Shown: positions 1 to 12,313 of the stretch, piece after piece
How positions within the stretch are numbered: the first letter of the stretch is position 1
Layout: each line of letters begins with the position of its first letter
NCBI GenBank assembly: GCA_003116995.1
Contig: BDSL01000013.1
Location: forward strand, 1,178,001 to 1,242,000
Origin: Yamagishiella unicocca
Lineage: Eukaryota > Chlorophyta > Chlorophyceae > Chlamydomonadales > Volvocaceae
DNA: 64,000 nucleotides
Reading direction: 5' to 3'
Translations under genes and position numbers: made by a program
The notes under the pieces: model-generated
The model's database searches: none
Told to the model about the DNA's origin: nothing
What the model saw: the letters and a program-made list of their open reading frames with translations, nothing else

Positions 1-1
1 G

Positions 2-1231
2 CCGGTCAGCGTTGCAGCAGCAGCGGCGGAGGCGGTGAAGGATGCGGCGCCGGCGGAGGCGGCACCGGTTGCCGGCAGCGCGGGTGAAGGCGGTGCGCAG
101 GTGGCAAGTGGTGGCCTCGCGGAGGGCGGGCCCCAGGATGACCTTTTGGAGCTGTACTGCGGCAACGGCAACTTCACGGTTCGTGCACTTGTTGGTTAAG
201 AGGGCGGTCGCGCGGCTGCTGTGATGCACCAGCCGACCTGCCCCCCAGGTGTATGATGATACGTGTTTTTGCCGGGTGGGTCGGAGGTTGGAGTCCGCGC
301 TGCGACACTATCATGCGGCTTCACTCCCCTCCTCGATTTCGGTGGGGAGTCACTGGCTGGGCGTCATGCTTGCTGTTCTAACCACCACCTTCGGCTGCCC
401 CACCTTCACCCAATTCGTCCCTAGCCTCAATCCCCGGCGGTCGTTGCCGCGCCCACGTCGCAGGTGCCCCTGGCCCAGAACTTCCGGCGGGTGGTGGCGA
501 CGGAGGTGGCCAAGTCCTCGGTGGAGGCGGCTCGCTACAACCTGGAGGCCAACGGCGTGGCCAACGTGTTCATCGCTCGCATGGCCAGCGAGGAGTTCGC
601 GGTGACCATGCGGGAGAAGGGGACCCGGAGGCGGCTGGCGGAGCTGGGCTCGTGGGAGGAGCTGCGGCTGCGGACGATACTGGTGGACCCGCCCCGCGCG
701 GGCCTGGACGACTTCACGGTGCAGCTGCTGCAGGTGGGGGGGGGGTCGGTGCGCCTAGCTGGCAGCAGGGATACGGGGTGCCGGCGCTCGGGCGTAGCAG
801 TGTAAGCCAGTACCGGCAGTCGTGATAATTCAACAGGAACCGCTGCACGTGATCCTGGAGCTTTCACGGGGTGTTTGTTGGATCTCTGTCAGGGGCTTAT
901 GATGCCGGGGTTGGGGTTACGGCGGCTACGGTCTTGGGTAGGGCCTACCGCCCTAGACAGTTCCTTCCTAGCGCAGCCGCACAGCCACTATATACCTCGC
1001 AGTCATGCGTAAGCGGTGTTTTCGTGCCCCTTCTCCACACCCCGCCGCCGTGCCCTCCCTCGACCGACGCAGGACTTCGACCGCATCGTCTACATCAGCT
1101 GCAACCCGGAGACGCTCCAGGCCAACCTGCGCGCCATCGCAGCCACGCACCGCATCACACGCTTCGCTGCGTTCGACCAGTTCCCCTACACGCACCACCT
1201 GGAGTGCGGCGTCTACCTGACGCGCCGCTAG
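2..1231 (+). CDS. trmA: TrmA-type tRNA (uracil-5-)-methyltransferase, 3' part
   Basis: SAM-dependent enzyme expected to methylate C5 of a uridine in tRNA (U54 in the bacterial TrmA family). The 5' end lies left of the window. Visible exons are 2-178, 464-733 and 1073-1231 (stop TAG), all joined in phase 0 with GT..AG introns; they give 201 residues. Exon 1 carries an Ala/Gly-rich linker and then the SAM-binding motif [11 protein letters not shown]. Exon 2 gives [10 protein letters not shown], the family's DPPR motif. Exon 3 contains YISCNPETL with the catalytic cysteine, and ends [16 protein letters not shown] with the glutamate used as general base. All motifs are intact and in the usual order. 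The short bacterial-like spacing suggests TrmA rather than the longer RlmD or Trm2 types; organellar targeting cannot be judged because the N-terminus is missing. Confidence 0.93.
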
Positions 1232-2939
1232 TGCTAGGAACGAAGGCGGAACGTGTGTTCTGCAGTTTGCGGAAGAGGGTGACGAACTAGGGGCCGTTGA
1301 CGCAGTTTGCGTGCTAGCAAGGTGTGTATCGTGCTGGCGATGGTGGCTGCTCGCTGCCCAAGGGCCTGCCATGACTGCACAGAGGATGAGCTGGTGGTGA
1401 GGGGGACTGCCGGCGTGCTGATGTTGCGTGCATGGTTCGCTGCGTGCATGGTTCACGCAGCGCTTCGGTTTGGCTGCAGCTTCTTCATAAGGCCCGGGTC
1501 TCCCTGATTGTTGGAGGCCGCATGTAAACCAACCAACCAGATCGCGGTGTGTCCTTGCACGCATGCGGAGTAACGCTGCTGGCACGTCCACCTTGCAGTT
1601 CGCAGGCTCCCTTGCAAGGGATCCACACGGAACCGAGCAAGCCTCGGAACATCTACTCATCAACCACCACAGCTGTCAACAGCCACAGCTGACACGTTCT
1701 GGATTCATTCCCTCGCGGCACACGCAATAAGCCTGGCGAATAATCGCCCCACGCCTGGCGTACCTAGCTGGCCGGCCGTCCGACCTAGCCATTACATGCG
1801 TCTCAGTACAACTTGAGACACCTGTGAAACCCTAACTTATCCTAAAGTGCTAGAAATAAAAGTAAGCCGTGACACATTGCTAACGGTCACACTCAGGTCT
1901 ACTTCTGGGGACGCCGCCAGAGTCCCTTGATCGTCTCCGTCAAGCCGGGACCCGACAGGTTCATTTTCATGATGCCTAGGTACGTGATCACGGACATACC
2001 AAGGACGCCAATGCGGGCTGGGCCTGCGCAACGCGAGAGGGTTGGGGGCACTGGTGAGGGCAGCTCCGAAAGCGACGGCCCCTTGAAGCCTTGTCAAACC
2101 CGATGGTTTTAACCCCCTCGGCCGCGCTTACCCCGTCCGGCTTTGGGGATGTAATCCGTCACGACAGCGTTCATGCAGATGTGCGTATGCACTGGGATGG
2201 CCAAGCTGAAGACAAAGTCAGCGGTCTTCCGAAGGACGCTGTCCTGTAAGCGCACAGGGTTAATTGTTTAATACTGCCAGTCGGGGCGTATGCGTCAGGC
2301 ATTATTGGCACACCTTGCTCGTGAAAATAGCCACTGGCGTGGCGCCTGGAGTCGACAGGGAAAGAAGGGAATTGCACAGCGTAAGCACCATATAGGACGC
2401 ACGGAAAAACATATGGGCGCTCCAGATTCGTACCTGCTAAGGCAAGTCCAGCGTACTCATGCGCCTTGTGACCGGCATGGCCTGCAGTGTCCGCTGCAAA
2501 GCCAGACGGGTTCCGGGATGAGTACAGTGATGCGGAACCATGTTCGCGCCGAAGGAACAAGAAGCCGGCTTAAAGCTTGCCTGCTAGGATTCGTTGCATG
2601 GTGCTCATTGTGTACTAACTGGTCGAAGGCTGAATATCGCAAGTAACGATAGTTATCGGCGTCAGCACTGCGCAGGTACCTGTATATCGGAATTACAATT
2701 AGCTATTGGCGAGCTGGTGTAAGCGCTTTGGTATATGATGATTATTCAACAGCTTCTGTTGTGTCAGCGCGTTGTGATTCTGGTTGTCCGCTCCGACATA
2801 GGACCCAACAGTACATCCTGCATAGCTGCTTACTCCGACGTACCAAATTTGTCAAACTATACCCGGAACCGAGTCTCTCATAGCACATATCCTGCGCAGC
2901 GACCTACTGCCCCTGCGTCAATTCCGGCGTCAACGCAAA
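1232..2939. other. Intergenic spacer between trmA and SDH3
   Basis: About 1.7 kb holding the 3' UTR of the methyltransferase gene and the promoter/5' UTR of SDH3. I see no homology, no convincing splice-bounded exon, no tRNA and no repeat. The small open frames here are short and have no recognisable content. Confidence 0.6.
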
Positions 2940-3788
2940 ATGAATCACGCAAAGCAGGCGCTTGGGCTGATGCGCTCCCCAGCCTCCCAGGGAGCTATGC
3001 AGCAGCTTATCGCGTCAACATCTTTCGGCACACAGCAGTTCAGGCGAGCAATTCGAGCACAAGGGCGTCGTGCTTCCGGGAGGCCTGTCCATGCGGGTTG
3101 TTTCATCCATGGCAATCATGTCGCTCGCAGGCACATTGGTGGTGACAAAATTCCGGAATTCTGGGGCAAGCCGTCTGCATACACGGAGGGAACCGGGTTT
3201 TTGGGGACGCCGAAGGACCACCTCGATGTGAGTCTCGCTGGGCAACACGCTGCTTGTGCATCGCGGATAGCCTGAAAATACATCAATGCCTTGCAGCTGA
3301 TCAAGAAGCGGCCGCTTTCGCCCGACGTCCTGGAAATCGACAACAAGTCGCTCCACTACAAAATGCCTATGGGGGCGCTCAGCTCCATCGCAAACCGCGT
3401 GACGGGCGTGGCGCTATCAGTGGGTGAGTCTGGGGTTGAAGGGTTTTGACGAGGGTTCTGGCAGGCGCACGTGTGCGCGCAGGACCGACCGCCCACACCT
3501 GTTGCAGGCTTCGCCGGCGCCGGCGTCCTTGCTCTGCGCGGCAGCCTAGACGGCGTTGTCTCGTCCATAGCGGGGAGCTTCATCGTGGGCTTCCCGCTCA
3601 AGTTCCTGGTGGCTTACGTCATCATCTACCACTACCTGGGCGGCCTACGGCACTTCGTGTGGGACTTCAGCAAAATCGGCAACAACGCGGACCGCACCAG
3701 CCTGCTGGAGCTGCCAAAGGTGGAGATGTCGTCAAAGGTCCTTCTAGGAGGCAGCGCCGCGCTTGCCATCATCTGCGCGCTGCTCTGA
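2940..3788 (+). CDS. SDH3: Succinate dehydrogenase cytochrome b subunit (SdhC/SDH3), mitochondrial
   Basis: Membrane-anchor subunit of respiratory complex II, binding heme b and ubiquinone in the inner mitochondrial membrane. Exons 2940-3227, 3297-3423 and 3508-3788 (phases 0 then 1; donors GTGAGT twice) give 231 aa. Exon 1 encodes about 96 residues without family similarity, rich in Arg, Ser and Ala and poor in acids at the start, fitting a mitochondrial presequence. Exon 2 has the signature KRPLSPDVLEIDNKS followed by MGALSSIANRVTGVAL, the conserved Ser/Arg of the quinone site. Exon 3 has two hydrophobic spans, then YHYLGGLRHFVWDF, whose histidines include the heme ligand position, and a last membrane helix ending ALAIICALL. 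The start is the first ATG of the frame. A TGTAA at 4153-4157 is a candidate poly(A) signal. It is followed tail-to-tail by SMU1. Confidence 0.93.
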
Positions 3789-4214
3789 GTGCTTTTGGAT
3801 TGGTCCACAGCAGCCTAGTGTTCTCGTAGTTTGTTGAACCCTCTTTCTGCAGCAGCCGGCAGCGGCCGTGGATGCACGTGGTCCACGACAGCGGCTGGGT
3901 GGCCGCATGGCTTATGTTCCGCAGTACTAGGTTTAGGAAGACCAGGTGGAATGGCAAACGCACAGGTGTGTTGAGTCCAAGGTTACATTGACACCCTATA
4001 CTAGGTCGAGGGCGTGCACCAGTAGCTGTACCAATCCCGTGGACGTCGCCGGCGGCCTGGAGTGTTCGTTTTGAGTGAAGCGGCGCATGGTGGTCGTACA
4101 AACGTGCCATGTCTACAAGACGCCAAACGGTTGTCGGTCAACAGTGTGCATGTGTAAGATTGCAATCATGGTCCGACCGTGTCCGTCCAAACCTCAACAA
4201 CGAGCGCAACGCAA
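3789..4214. other. Convergent 3' spacer SDH3/SMU1 with TGTAA
   Basis: The 426 bp between the stop codons of two convergent genes. A plus-strand TGTAA at 4153-4157 lies 365 bp after the SDH3 stop and only about 58 bp from the SMU1 stop, so the SDH3 transcript probably ends almost against, or overlapping, the SMU1 3' UTR. No gene seen. Confidence 0.5.
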
Positions 4215-7200
4215 CTATGCCTTCCACATCCGCAGCGGGCCCTCTCCGGCGTACGTTGCGAGGACGTTTCGGTGCGGGTGGTGCGCCAGCCCGATGGGCG
4301 ACTTCTCGTGCACCTGCGGGTGGTCCAGGGGGAGAGGAACCCCGTGAATCGACGAGGGTGAAAAGGCATTACTAGCTGGAGAAGATTTTTTAAGCACGTG
4401 GTTGAGGTTGCATGCGGGCCAACTTGGTGTGACGGTCGAAAACCGCAGGGACAGCCCGGAGGGTGTGACAAACTGGCGCCAAATCCATCAGGCAGAAGTT
4501 ATTGTACGGCCACGGTAACAAAACCCGCGCTCCCGGCATTCATCATTGCAGCGTTCGGCCGACTTGGCGCGGCGCCGAACCATGCAAAGTTGCAGATGTG
4601 CCTCATTTCCAGAGCGGCTCTAATCAGGGGCCTTGCAGTGCGGCAGGGTTAGGCAACCGCTTTGTTAACATCCCTCCCCGCGGCAGCGACCCACCGTCAT
4701 AACGTGCTCCAGCTTGCCGCTGTTGACGCTGAAGCAGTAGAGGATGCCGTCCTCACCCAGGCAATAGATGAACTCGCCGCGCGGGGAGGGCACACACGCT
4801 AGGAACTCGCCACCCTCGCGCTTACCGCTGCTGAAGCTCTTGACGACCTGTGGTAGCAGGGGCCGGGCGCGGTGGGGCGTCGAAGACGGCCCAGACAGGC
4901 GGGCGACGGCCCCGCTCGTATCACAGGCACGATGCGGCAGGGCCCCGCGAGTGGGAACCGGCCTGAGGGCATCCCCTGGAGGCTGCACTCCGATCACGAC
5001 GTTATGGTGGGTATATTAGTATGGCGGTATGGCACCTTGCATGCAGACTCGGCAACCCTACGGTGTCGGAGGGTGCCCCACCTGGCCCTGCATCGTCATG
5101 ATGAAGACCGTGGACGTGCGACCGCACACGATCAACTGGTCCTGGTTGATGGGGAAGAGGTGCACGCTGTTGATGGCGACGTCGCCCGAGTTAGACGTCT
5201 GCGGCGGCCTGCGGGGCACAGGACCCGGAGCCACGAGGGTGCGGCGGTGCAGCGGCGGCGCGGGGTGTGCGTGTGTTTTATAAATGCTGAGCTGAGCCGC
5301 GAAGTAGACGTAGCGCGAGGAGACCAAGGAATCCGGAGTCAGTGCGGGGCGCCAATAGTTACCGAAAGAAGCCCAGACTGGGTCCACGAGAAGCCAGAAG
5401 TCCAATTATGTAGCCGGCGGCCGCGCAGCGCTCCGATAGCCAGAAAGACGGTTGCGCCCCAACAACCGACGCCGCGCTGCTGCGGCGTAGGCGTGGCGCG
5501 AAGCACCTACAACTACCTAGCCTATGTACCTATTTACCTATCCTAGTGCGCAAGGCAGAGGTATAGGTGACAACTTCGCGTGCAATGCCAGTAACAGACA
5601 GAGTGCCCGGCACAGGAATCCCAGCCCATGCCAAATGCGAGGAAACTGACCTGGGAAAGGAGAGGAAGAAGGACCAGGCGAAGCAGCAGAACGTTAGCGT
5701 TAGGTTGAAGGGCGAGAGAGACATGCGGGGCGAATGGAAAGGCAGGGACACACGTGAGCGCGCCGCGTCTATGGTAGAGTAGTTAGGAATGCATTGTATG
5801 GAAAAGAAGTGATGAAGAAAACGCGGAGATGTGGCATATAAGGGCGCGAGCAGGCAATGCAGCGAGCCGTACAGGGATGCACGCAAGCAGGCACGCTGTG
5901 GCACAGAGGGGGAGGGGGAGAGAGAGGGATGCTGTGGGATGCTGTGATGCGATGGGGCCGGCGGGCGGGCTCACATAGAGCACCCCACCACGCCGGGTGT
6001 CCCAAGCGGGTCTGCGCATAGAGCCCACCGGGGGAAAACCCGGGGGACCGGGGGGTGGTGCGTGCTCGTGCGGTGTGGGAGGGAAGGACGGCCAGGCGGT
6101 ATCAGGACGGGCGCAGCCGAGGCGTGCGGGTTCCGTGTTGAACGTCATCTACCGCTGGTGGGGGTGGGTGGAGTGGGTGGGGTGCACTGGCACGGAGTTG
6201 AGGGGCCTTGGGGTGGTAGTCAAAGGCGTAGTAGTAGGTGTAGTAGTAGACGTAGTAGTAGTCGGAGACGTAGTAGTAGGTATCCGCGGCCCGCTCGGCG
6301 AATCCGGCGTGCTCCTGAAGTGACCTGTGGGCCATGCGAGTGCACCTAGCACGCGCCTACGCTAAGCCCACCGCGAGCCAAACCTGAGTGTCCACGAAAC
6401 AAAAGGATGACTGCGCTGAGCTGAACTTGGGGACGAGCGGCTTGGGAGACGCTAGGTGTGAGGCTGATGGCTGAAATGGCTGATAGCTGTCCGCTGAGCG
6501 GGCTGAACTAACTCAGACCGCGCCCAGGAGCTGCCCCAGGGAAGCCCAAGTGCATAGTTGTGTGTTTTATAAATGCTGAGCTGAGCCGCGAAGTAGACGT
6601 AGCGCGAGGAGACCAAGGAATCCGGAGTCAGTGCGGGGCGCCAATAGTTACCGAAAGAAGCCCAGACTGGGTCCACGAGAAGCCAGAAGTCCAATTATGT
6701 AGCCGGCGGCCGCGCAGCGCTCCGATAGCCAGAAAGACGGTTGCGCCCCAACAACCGACGCCGCGCTGCTGCGGCGTAGGCGTGGCGCGAAGCACCTACA
6801 ACTACCTAGCCTATGTACCTATTTACCTATCCTAGTGCGCAAGGCAGAGGTATAGGTGACAACTTCGCGTGCAATGCCAGTAACAGACAGAGTGCCCGGC
6901 ACAGGAATCCCAGCCCATGCCAAATGCGAGGAAACTGACCTGGGAAAGGAGAGGAAGAAGGACCAGGCGAAGCAGCAGAACGTTAGCGTTAGGTTGAAGG
7001 GCGAGAGAGACATGCGGGGCGAATGGAAAGGCAGGGACACACGTGAGCGCGCCGCGTGTGTGTGTGGCGAGAAGACCCGGTTACATGGCATAGGGAACGG
7101 CGCTGGCGAGGCGGAGGAGTACCTCAGGCTGCACGGCACGGGCGGCAGGGAGGCTTGGCGGGTGGATGGCGTTGGTGCAAGGTTGCGCTAGCGGTTGCAA

Positions 7201-10200
7201 GACGGTGATCGGCGGGTCAAGCCGTGGCCGGCCATGCTCGTAGCCTACGTGCTGAGCGGTGAACAGGCAGCAGCAGCAGCCCCTACCAAGGTTCTGAACA
7301 CCGGCCAGCGCGGAACACGCCGCCGTGTGTCTCCGGGCCAAGACGCTGACACCACCGGTACCAGGAAGCGAAGCGGTGCTGGGCATCGCCGCGGCTGGCG
7401 CAGCAACGCTCCCCCCTCTACCCGGCCGGTCGCTCTCGCCTCAAGCGTCCGTGAGCGGATTCCCACTCACTTGCAACTTGTTAGTCCCCAGCCTCTCCCG
7501 GACGACCTCCCCGCCCTGTGTTACCGGTGCCGCCCACCTGAACGCTTGAATGCACTCGCAGGTCTTGGAGTCCCAGATGCGCACAGTGGCGTCCGATGAC
7601 GATGAGATCACCTGGCTGCCGTCGGCGGCCCAGATGGCGTCATTGACGTACGACGTGTGTCCCCGCATCTCCTTGAGCATCTTACCGCTCTTGAGGCCGT
7701 GCACGCGAACAGTGCCATCGAACGAGCCGCTGAGGACCTGTTGTTTTAGGGGGCGGAGGGAAGGAGGGAGGGAGAGGAAACCCGTAGGTCGACACTTTAG
7801 AGATAAGTAAAACCGAACAGGAAACGTTTGGTATACTCGGTTTGGGGGGGCGGAGATGTTGCGGCAGGTGTGCGGCGAGGCTTTGAACGGTGGGTGCGCG
7901 GATGCGATGTGGTCCCGGCATGAAGTGGGTCGTGGTGTGGCGCGTGGGAGATGACAGCGTGACCCAGCGGGGCACTGCTGGGGCCGCGTCTCAGTTGCCA
8001 GCGGCCCCAGCAGCCCCCCCAGGCCCTGAACACGCACCTGCGTGCCGTCCTTGGACAGGCTGACGCACGTAACGCCCTGGCTGTGGGCCCGGTCGAAGCG
8101 GCGGAGGCACTGCCCCGTGCGGATCTTCCACACCTTGATCCGCCCGTCCTGGGAGCCTGCAGGTCAGCGCGCATCACGACTCCTTGGGCTCCATGGCAGG
8201 AACGACCTTAGGATGACACCACCGCGAGTGCAATTTTCGTGCGCCATGCATTCTTTGCGGGTTTGATGCGGGCCCGAGGTTGGTGGCGGCTTTCCCCCGC
8301 CCCCTCACCTGTTACCAGCATCTCGCTGTCCCTGCTGAAGCCCAGGCACAGCACCGCCTCGTCGTGCATCATGAACATCTCCTCCGCCTGGTACGACAGG
8401 TCCTTCTTCAACCGCCCTGTGACGCTGTCCCACACCTGCGGCCAGGGCGGTACCGGACGTTTGGGAGGCGGGGGAAGGGCAGCATATGCAGGTGCGAAGC
8501 CGAGAGCGCGTGTATAGGAGAAGCGCCGATGCGGTATGCCGCGGGTTCGGATGGAGACCCCTGCAGCGCTTCTACCACCCGCCAGAACAGCTTGCCGTGT
8601 TGCAAATGGTGATGTGCGAGTATGTCTCATCAGCAGCGTCAGGCTAACGGCCAAGGAAACTGAGGTCTTCCCACTACCCATTGCCCCTCCTCCCTCCCAG
8701 TGGCCATGAGCACATCTGTCCCCCCGTTTTGGCCGAGCTTGCAAATACCACTACTCGCATCAGGCGTGGTGACGGCGTGACCCCACAGCCTTGGGAAGCA
8801 ACTCTTCGCCGGGCATGATCCTCTGGCAAGTTGCCAGCAACGGCTATGCTTGTATGCTAGCGGCGGCGCGACGCCACTGTCAGCCTGGACCCGCCTCATT
8901 CCCAGTGGGCAAGGGGGCCCGTCCTCGGGTTCCTTGTGGGCGCCTTAACCGAGTCCTCCAGCATGCAGCTATAAACGATTTCCCCGAACCATTCCCTCGT
9001 CAGTTTTACTACCTTCTTGAGTTCCGACCAACGGCCAACAGTCCCCAGCCCCCCCCTGCCACCCACCTCGATGAAGCCGTCCACGCTGCCGGTGACCAGC
9101 ATGGAGCCATCCGGCGAAAAGCGGGCCACCTCGGGGTGGCTCTTGGCGGAGAACCGCACCTGGGGGCCGGGGGGCAGCGCGGCGGCGTGTATATGTCTGC
9201 ATGTATTTGCGTGTGTATGTGCGTGTGTGTATGTGGGTGTAGATTCGCCGTGCAGGGCGGCAGCAAATCCTCCGGAACAGCGACCTTGCTCGTAGGGACT
9301 CAGCAGCAATACGGTGCCCCTGGTGGTGCCACTGCTGTACCCATGGGGTTACGATGGCAGCGCAATCCTGTGTGTCCCGGATATCGTGTGCCCTCCAGCC
9401 AACGCAGGAACCACCGGCGCAGCCAGCCCGTGCCCCTCGATACCTATTACGCAGTAATGCCCGCCGCTCCACATCACTCCAACTCCCGTGTCGCCCAAAC
9501 GCCACCCCCGCGTTTCTCCCCCCCTCACGTCCCCTTACCTCGTGGTCCGGCACCGACGGGTACGCCTCCACCTCGTCCCGGGCCGACTGCACGGTGCCGC
9601 GGAAGAGGTCGAAGGCGGTGCCCGGGGGGAGCAGGCCCTGGCTCTGCTGCCTGCCAGTCGGAGGGGGGAGCAGCGGGCAGGTCGCTGGCCCGTAAGCCCC
9701 AGGCCATGCTACGCAGGGAGGCCCCGACCCCGACCCTGGCCCTGGCCCTGGCGCCCGCCCGCATGGTGCACTGGGGTCCTCCGGCCAATGCCAGGCCCCT
9801 CCTCGCAACTACCTGCAAGCTACTACCAAACCCCCACCCGCAAGACAGCAGACAGGAGGAAAGACACAAACACGTATCCTGCAGCCGTCGTTCACATCGT
9901 AGCCCCGAAGCCCGGACCCCGGCGCCCTCCTCGCGCCAGGTCCTTTTCTCTCTGCCCCCTGGGATTCCAACATCCCCCCACAACCCCAGCTGCTGTCCTC
10001 CTCCTCCTGCTCCTCCTGCTCCTCCTCTTCTTCCTGCTCCCCCCTGTCATCGTCACCGACATCATCACCATCACCAGTACGCACCATTTGAGCGCCTGGC
10101 CCACGAGCGCCATCATGCGGCTGGGCGGCACCATCACAACCTGCCGACACGGGGAATGGGCCCGGCGTCAAGCACGACGGCTGGCGGGGCGACACCGAGG

Positions 10201-12313
10201 GCCGGGGGGGGGCAGGACAGCACGCCACAGGAGTACACAAGCACCGTGTGAAGGCACCCGGTGGCCCCAGCAGCGCCGCCACCAGGCTCCACAGCACGTA
10301 ACAGGAGACACCGCGCCCTTGTGCGCCCACCGAGGGTGCGCACACCGCGCCCACGGGTCGCCCCATGTACGACATGCCCCCCGCCCTGGAGCGCGCCCAT
10401 CCCTCAGGCTCCAGCTCACCTCCTGGCTGAGCGCGTGCGCCAGCGCCGCTCTCCGCTTCTCCTTGCTGCTGGCGCTGCCGTACACCTCCCGCGCGTCGAA
10501 GTAGGTGCGGGAGGCCAGGTGCTCCAGCCGCATGTAGCGCTCCGGGTCGTCCAGCTTCATGCGCTGGAACACCTGCGGGTGGGGGGATCCAGGTGGAAAG
10601 GGGTGGCGTGAAGCGTCGCCGAGTGCCTGGATGGCGGATGCAGCACCTAGAGGGGCCGCAAGGGGCGTGAGGTGTCCGGCAGGCAGGCCCCCAAAGCCAT
10701 ACCGCGTGGGGTTTCGGCCCTGGCGGTCCCTGCGGTGCCTCCTCTAGAATTTGGGCGCGTATGGCTGCCCGGCGCCCGCCCTTCAGTCCTGCCACGGAAC
10801 CACTACGGCTACGGCGTTCCCTCCGTGCAGCAATGGATGCTCCCAGCCATGGCCGTGGACGCGGGGTACGTGCAGAAAGGAATCGCGCACAAGCCGTCCC
10901 CATCACCGCAGCCAGGCTGCCTGCCCCCGCCCCGCTCATCCCCCTCGCGCCCCGGTGCTCCCACCTGCGTCTGCCGCAGCATGGCCCGGGCCGTGTCGAC
11001 CTCACGCAGCTCGAACAGCTCCAGGACGATCTGCGGGCAGGGGGCGGGGCGGCAGGGAGGTGCGTCACGATGCCCTGAGCGGAAACACGGCCCACGGCAC
11101 ACGGCCCCCCCCCAGAGGCTGCAGCAGCAACAGGCTGCAGCAGCACCCGGCTGCAGCAGCATCCGGCTGCAGCAGCACCCGGCTGCAGCGATGCTGTGTG
11201 CTGACTCATGTAGTCGGAGCCCACCACCCCAGCGGTACAACGGTAACAGGCGCCTGCTTAGTACCCTGCCGTCCTTGCGGCCACGCGCGCGTCGAGATGG
11301 ACTTGCACAGGGATGGCGCCCGGGTGCACAGCCGCCGCATGTGCCCACTTTTGATTCCCGCAAGGGGGAACACCATGCCCTGCAACACGGTCGGTTCGCC
11401 GTGTGCCGTGATGGCCGACTGCCTGGCGAGGCATTCCCAGACGCAACGCGGTCGCGACCTGCAGCGGTCAGGACCGCAGGGGTCGTGCTGTGCTGTGCTG
11501 CGTCGTGAGGTGCACGAAGGTCCCGTGCTCGCGGCATGCTCTCTGCACGCTTATCCAGGTACCGCTCAACGATCCGCCAGCGTGCGGCACGATTCCGGCA
11601 CACGTGACAACCATTCTGGTACCCAACCGGTCGCACAGCCGCGCCCAGTAAGCGTGGGCCACGCCGGGATCCCGGTGTTTACTGCTGCATCACCCCGGAG
11701 CCCTTGGCGCTGTATTTGCACCCGTCAAGTTGTGGTACGACGTCGGTGCACGACGTCAGTGACCTTCATTTCTGGCCGAAAAGACATCCAATCCACCCTT
11801 CCTGCCCAGAACTAAGTGTTCTTCCCGCCCAGGCCCTCCCCCACCCGTCCCCTATGAGGGCGCCCACCCCACATGACGCACCTGCTCGTACAAATCCTCC
11901 AGCTTTGCGCGGGGCAGTTTGAGCTGAGCCACTTGCGGAAGGACCGCATCCCAGCGTCCATTATTGATGTCAGATACAAAGTTCTCCACGCTGTCCACTG
12001 TGTTCAGTGACACTTGACATTCGGTCTGTAGGGGTGGACCAGGCGTGCAAGCGGGTGCGGAACCACTGGATGCTGAAGCTTACCAAGGACCTGCTACCTG
12101 AGCTCTGAAGATGAACAGCATGTCTTCCTGAACGAAACTCACCTGGATTGCATTGAAAGATTCGGTCAAGCCGTTCTCCTTGCAGAACTGGAGAATGATC
12201 TTGATAACACTGCACGAAAGTCGCCCAAAATTTTCCTTAAGAACTGTAACGGCCCATATGAACTAAGTATCGGCAATAATTACGTACTCAGTAGCCTCAA
12301 TTTCGAGGGACAT
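4215..12313 (-). CDS. SMU1: SMU1 WD40-repeat spliceosomal protein
   Basis: Nuclear splicing factor; SMU1 works with RED in activation of the B complex and affects alternative splicing. Fourteen exons on the minus strand: 12288-12313, 12143-12209, 11882-12025, 10965-11030, 10420-10572, 10085-10140, 9539-9650, 9067-9159, 8309-8435, 8038-8156, 7538-7737, 5082-5208, 4695-4847 and 4215-4313. Every junction is GT..AG and phase-consistent. The sum is 1,542 nt, or 513 aa, the same length as human SMU1. The N-terminus [17 protein letters not shown] is the LisH-like region, followed by a CTLH-type segment ending [22 protein letters not shown] and [12 protein letters not shown] form the linker. WD40 repeats run from [16 protein letters not shown] to the C-terminus [20 protein letters not shown]. 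Three early exons have no internal ATG and are found only by splicing. Intron 11 (5209-7537) is unusually long because of a repeat pair; intron 3 holds a minisatellite. Confidence 0.97.
5271..5768 (+). repeat. Direct repeat copy 1 (498 bp) in SMU1 intron 11
   Basis: Matches 6560-7057 over 498 bp; I found no difference by eye, and the frames read through both copies give the same peptides. Copies are separated by 791 bp of unrelated sequence. The boundaries are sharp: position 5271 is preceded by C in place of T, and the match stops after GCCGCGT. The spacing of two identical copies around a short unique core resembles a terminal-repeat retrotransposon in miniature, but a TG..CA end, a clear primer-binding site and a polypurine tract at the expected position are lacking. 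A recent segmental duplication is the alternative. Confidence 0.85.
6216..6280. repeat. TAG-trinucleotide tract in the core between the direct repeats
   Basis: Imperfect run of GTAGTA units broken by GGT and GAC words. It lies within the 791-bp unique core between the two 498-bp repeats, inside an SMU1 intron. Simple sequence, no function inferred. Confidence 0.7.
6560..7057 (+). repeat. Direct repeat copy 2 (498 bp) in SMU1 intron 11
   Basis: Second copy of the repeat at 5271-5768, offset 1,289 bp, same orientation. It is followed by a short GT run (7056-7065); GTGTG is also found at the left edge of copy 1, so a 5-bp target duplication is possible but the word is too simple to prove it. 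Confidence 0.85.
11117..11190. repeat. 16-bp minisatellite in SMU1 intron 3
   Basis: Four full units and a partial fifth of GGCTGCAGCAGCANCC, starting at 11117, 11133, 11149, 11165 and 11181. It lies wholly within the intron between the exons at 11882-12025 and 10965-11030. Confidence 0.8.

Noticed and set aside
5271..7057. Classical LTR retrotransposon
   Set aside because: No gag-pol coding capacity, repeat ends are not TG..CA, no convincing primer-binding site after the first copy, and the only polypurine run (5905-5930) is near the wrong repeat.
8791..11815. Several 300-490-aa open frames on both strands
   Set aside because: They overlap exons and introns of the well-supported SMU1 gene in wrong frames and consist of low-complexity Pro/Arg/Ser/Ala peptides.
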